NCBI GenBank assembly: GCA_902803155.1
Contig: CADCOU010000024.1
Span: forward strand, 1 to 7,961
Length of the DNA: 7,961 bases
Direction: 5' to 3'
Source of the DNA: an uncultured Lachnospiraceae bacterium
GTDB lineage: Bacteria > Bacillota > Clostridia > Lachnospirales > Lachnospiraceae
Every line of letters begins with the position of its first letter. The stretch's first letter is position 1. The translations under genes were made by a program, and so were the position numbers. Positions 6,208 through 7,961 of this stretch are shown in pieces. Below the pieces are notes generated by a model. It was not told the origin of the DNA. It was given only the letters and a program-made list of their open reading frames with translations, and did not search any database.

Positions 6208-6468
6208 TTACTCTGCCTCGTTGATAACACTGGAATAAACGACCTTGCTGGAAACTCCTTCCAGCTTCCCGATCTTTCCGGAAAGGGCGGAGATCAGATC
6301 CTGCGGAGCATCCAACGCTATGCTGATGATGCTGATTCCGCACTTACGGTACGGAATACCCATGCGGCCGATGATGTAGGGAGCCGCGTCATGCAAATAC
6401 TCATTCAGTTCTCCTGTCTTGTCCATATCCGACACGATGATTGACATAATGGCTACTCTGGTTTCCAT
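6208..6468 (-). CDS. TM1266-family putative regulator of the iron-only hydrogenase system
   Basis: This 86-residue protein matches the TM1266 family, small ACT/ferredoxin-like-fold proteins encoded beside [FeFe]-hydrogenase or maturase genes and annotated as putative regulators of the iron-only hydrogenase system. The opening METRVAIMSIIVSDMDKTG forms the first beta strand, IIGRMGIPYRKCGISIISIAL (32-52) includes the typical IGRMG and ISIIS blocks, and LSGKIGKLEGVSSKVVYSS (63-81) is the second half of the fold. The whole family length is present. No DNA-binding domain is visible, so direct transcriptional control is not shown; ligand sensing or protein-protein regulation is as likely. The ATG at 6466-6468 has a near-perfect AAAGGAGG six bases upstream, the best ribosome site in the operon, consistent with being its first gene. 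Only five bases separate it from the first nitrogenase-like subunit, so the two are almost certainly cotranscribed. Confidence 0.92.
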   Translation of the reverse strand: METRVAIMSIIVSDMDKTGELNEYLHDAAPYIIGRMGIPYRKCGISIISIALDAPQDLISALSGKIGKLEGVSSKVVYSSVINEAE

Positions 6469-6538
6469 AGTGTTCCTCCTTTTTTTCCTCTTCCTGTTTC
6501 CTGTTGCATCATTTACACATTCATATGCTGACTTTCAG

Positions 6539-6568
6539 ATTCTGTTTTCCGGTACATACTGTCGTAAA
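6539..6568 (-). promoter_or_regulatory. Candidate promoter of the hyd/nitrogenase-like operon
   Basis: Minus-strand TTTACG (6563-6568) and CAGAAT (6539-6544), 18 bases apart, each match 4/6 of the sigma-A consensus. The site starts in the T tract of the hypE terminator and lies about 70 bases ahead of the first ATG. The match is weak and no other candidate in the leader is better. If this is the start, the alternative hairpins upstream would belong only to hypE transcripts. Confidence 0.28.
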
Positions 6569-6588
6569 ACAGCCGTCCCGGCGGCTGT
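6566..6588 (-). terminator. Rho-independent terminator after hypE
   Basis: On the minus strand ACAGCCG (6582-6588) and CGGCTGT (6569-6575) form a perfect 7-base stem around a 6-base loop, followed by TTTT. It lies about 38 bases past the hypE stop and separates the hyp genes from the hyd operon. The T run is short, so termination may be partial. The 5' arm can instead pair with an upstream GGCTGT. Confidence 0.75.
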
Positions 6589-6620
6589 CAATAAACAGCC
6601 ATCCCGGAAAATCATTCCGG
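6583..6620 (-). promoter_or_regulatory. Hairpins preceding and overlapping the hypE terminator (possible antiterminator)
   Basis: In transcription order, CCGGAA (6615-6620) pairs with TTCCGG (6604-6609) around five bases. Then GGCTGT (6595-6600) can pair with ACAGCC (6583-6588) around a 6-base loop. The latter segment is also the 5' arm of the terminator, so the two structures cannot coexist. This is the layout of an attenuator, although no ligand-binding domain or leader peptide is recognised and a simple sequence repeat could give the same appearance. Confidence 0.35.
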
Positions 6621-6626
6621 CATATA

Positions 6627-7640
6627 TCAGCAGATTCGCGGAAGCAGTTCATTTCCGGGCTGTGGCAGATAGGTCTCGGTTCCGATCTCCGTGTGCAGAA
6701 CGACTCTGCCCTTCTCTTCCTCCGTCACTTCCCCGATCACCTTCGCGCCTTCCGTATGGGGCTGTTTCTTCAGGATCTCCACGACACGGTCCGCCTTCTC
6801 CTGCGGGACGATCATCACCAGTGTTCCCTCACAGGCGAGATACATCGGATCGAGCCCGAGCATTCCCGTAACTCCGCGGACCTGATCCTCCACCGGTATT
6901 GCTTCTGCGTCAAGCAGGAATCCGACTCCGCTCTCCTCTGCGATCTCGTAGAGGACTGTCCCGACTCCCCCTCTTGTTGCGTCCCGGATCACATGAACAT
7001 CCGGCACTTCCGACAGAACTGCCTGAACCGCATTCCAGAGAGGCGCGCAGTCACTCTTTACGTCCGCTTCGATCCCGTAGTCATCCCTCTCCAGAAGGAT
7101 GCAGCAGCCATGTCTCCCGATGTCCCCGGTCACAAGTACTTTATCCCCGCTCTTTGCAAGCGCGCCGGAAGTCGTCACGCCGTCCATGATCTGTCCGACT
7201 CCGGTCGTGGTGATGAACAGCCCGTCTACCTGTCCCTTTCCGGCAACCTTTGTATCTCCCGCCACGATCCGGACACCGGCTTCCGCAGCTGTCTTCTCCA
7301 TGGCGGAGGCAACCTCCTCCAGGCGGTCCATCGGATAACCTTCCTCAATGACAAAACCGCATGTCAGATAAAGCGGACGGGCACCCATACACGCCAGGTC
7401 GTTGACCGTGCCGCAGATCGACAGTTTGCCGATATTTCCCCCGTTGAAAAACTGCGGTGATACGATGAATCCGTCCGTCGTCATCGCGATCTTTCCCTCC
7501 GGAGCCGGAAGCACCGCAGCGTCATCCGCCGTAAAAAACGGATTGCTGAAATGCTTTCTGAAGACCTGTCCGATCAGTTCGGATGTCTGTTTCCCTCCCG
7601 CGCCGTGGGCAAGCGTTACTGTTTTTCCTGCAAGACTCAT
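6627..7640 (-). CDS. hypE: Hydrogenase maturation protein HypE (carbamoyl dehydratase)
   Basis: HypE receives a carbamoyl group on its C-terminal cysteine from HypF, dehydrates it with ATP to a thiocyanate and passes cyanide to the HypC-HypD complex for the Fe(CN)2CO centre of [NiFe] hydrogenases. The 337 residues fit the family. The N-terminus holds TLAHGAGGKQTSELI (9-23) and the metal/nucleotide segment FTADDAAVLP (36-45). MTTDGFIVSPQFFNGG (53-68), GDIGRHG (172-178) and RDATRGGVG (219-227) are PurM/AIR synthase-superfamily motifs. The chain ends in PRIC with the carbamoylated C337. The ATG at 7638-7640 is chosen from homology and a GAAGGA ten bases upstream; the frame is open 32 codons further to a TTG overlapping the hypD stop, but that part is unlike HypE. 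SelD and ThiL are relatives, and the PRIC end excludes them. Confidence 0.96.
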   Translation of the reverse strand: MSLAGKTVTLAHGAGGKQTSELIGQVFRKHFSNPFFTADDAAVLPAPEGKIAMTTDGFIVSPQFFNGGNIGKLSICGTVNDLACMGARPLYLTCGFVIEEGYPMDRLEEVASAMEKTAAEAGVRIVAGDTKVAGKGQVDGLFITTTGVGQIMDGVTTSGALAKSGDKVLVTGDIGRHGCCILLERDDYGIEADVKSDCAPLWNAVQAVLSEVPDVHVIRDATRGGVGTVLYEIAEESGVGFLLDAEAIPVEDQVRGVTGMLGLDPMYLACEGTLVMIVPQEKADRVVEILKKQPHTEGAKVIGEVTEEEKGRVVLHTEIGTETYLPQPGNELLPRIC

Positions 7641-7732
7641 AGTTATTATGTCCTTCTTTCCTGTTTCATTCAGCCTGTCATCCTGACCAGCCTGCCCGGG
7701 CGGGAAACACCCTGGCTGAGTCATCAGTTCTC

Positions 7733-7961
7733 TCAATTCTTCCTCTTATACAGGTACCATGCCGAACACGCGCCTTCCGACGACACCATGCAAGCCCCGA
7801 CCGGATGCTCCGGCGTACAGCCTTTTCCGTATACCGGACACTGCTCCGGAGTGCATTTTCCCTGCAGGACTTCTCCGCAGCGGCAGGCTTTGCTCTCCCT
7901 TCCCTCGATCTTCGGAAGCGAATACTTCACGCGGGCGTCATAGGCAGCATATTCCGGTCTG
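7733..7961 (-). CDS. hypD: Hydrogenase maturation protein HypD, C-terminal end (cut by window edge)
   Basis: The last 75 codons of hypD are visible, open to the right edge. HypD is the Fe-S protein that, with HypC, holds iron while CN and CO are attached for [NiFe] hydrogenases. The fragment contains KACRCGEVLQGKCTPEQCP, then YGKGCTPEHPVGACMVSSEG and ACSAWY, the cysteine-rich end typical of HypD that binds its [4Fe-4S] cluster and closes the family's usual length. Reading from the edge gives RPEYAAYDARVKYSLP, which continues naturally upstream, so the internal GTG at 7928-7930 is not a start. The stop is 92 bases before the hypE ATG with no terminator between, consistent with the common hypC-hypD-hypE order and one transcript. 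Confidence 0.95.
   Translation of the reverse strand, partial: RPEYAAYDARVKYSLPKIEGRESKACRCGEVLQGKCTPEQCPVYGKGCTPEHPVGACMVSSEGACSAWYLYKRKN

Noticed and set aside
6203..6343. 47-codon upstream extension of the first nitrogenase-like subunit
   Set aside because: The extension overlaps the TM1266-type gene in another frame, is rich in His, Gln and Arg and unlike the family, and the ATG at 6200-6202 is ideally spaced after that gene's stop.
6627..7640. SelD (selenophosphate synthetase) as an identity for the PurM-like gene
   Set aside because: The C-terminal PRIC, the LAHGAGGK start and the preceding hypD identify HypE. No selenocysteine or SelD cysteine/glycine loop is present.
7641..7736. 32-codon upstream extension of HypE starting with TTG at the hypD stop
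   Set aside because: HypE proteins begin near the TLAHGAGGK motif, the added residues show no similarity to the family, and the ATG at 7638-7640 has its own ribosome site.
1..7961. CRISPR array, insertion sequence, prophage or attachment site
   Set aside because: No regularly spaced repeats, transposase motifs, integrase or phage genes are visible. The tRNA lacks a repeated 3' end in the window that would mark an integrated element.

Overview
The window looks like part of the chromosome of a strictly anaerobic, fermentative Firmicute. Clostridia, probably Lachnospiraceae, is my inference from the [FeFe]-hydrogenase maturases, the TM1266-type regulator, a propionate-type CoA-transferase, GGAGG ribosome sites and a GC content judged by eye at a little over half. 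Every gene I can support lies on the minus strand, so transcription runs from high to low coordinates. Gene density is high and no stretch over 300 bases lacks a feature.

In transcription order: (1) the 3' end of hypD (cut by the right edge) and complete hypE, both from the pathway that builds the Fe(CN)2CO group of [NiFe] hydrogenases. HypE is followed by a rho-independent terminator that overlaps a second, mutually exclusive hairpin. (2) A five-gene operon: a TM1266-family putative regulator of the iron-only hydrogenase system, two different nitrogenase component 1-like (NifD/NifK/NifE/NifN superfamily) subunits joined by an ATGA overlap, the GTPase scaffold hydF, and the radical-SAM maturase hydE. 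(3) A tRNA-Val(GAC) gene with its own promoter-like sequence and terminator. (4) The 5' half of a class I CoA-transferase gene, cut by the left edge.

HydE and HydF are two of the three proteins that make the [FeFe]-hydrogenase H-cluster. The third, HydG, is not in the window, and neither is a hydrogenase structural gene or a NifH-like reductase. The most interesting element is the nitrogenase-like pair inserted between the regulator and the maturases. Its cysteine set does not match a complete nitrogenase P-cluster, so an unassigned role such as metal-cluster assembly, delivery or repair, or an unknown reductase, is plausible but unproven. The second subunit also seems to lose its last helix by a one-base frameshift: the neighbouring frame continues a plausible tail to an ATGA overlap with hydF.

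The spacers hold further structure: alternative hairpins ahead of the hyd operon, and two inverted repeats between hydF and hydE that could be an operator or RNA element.
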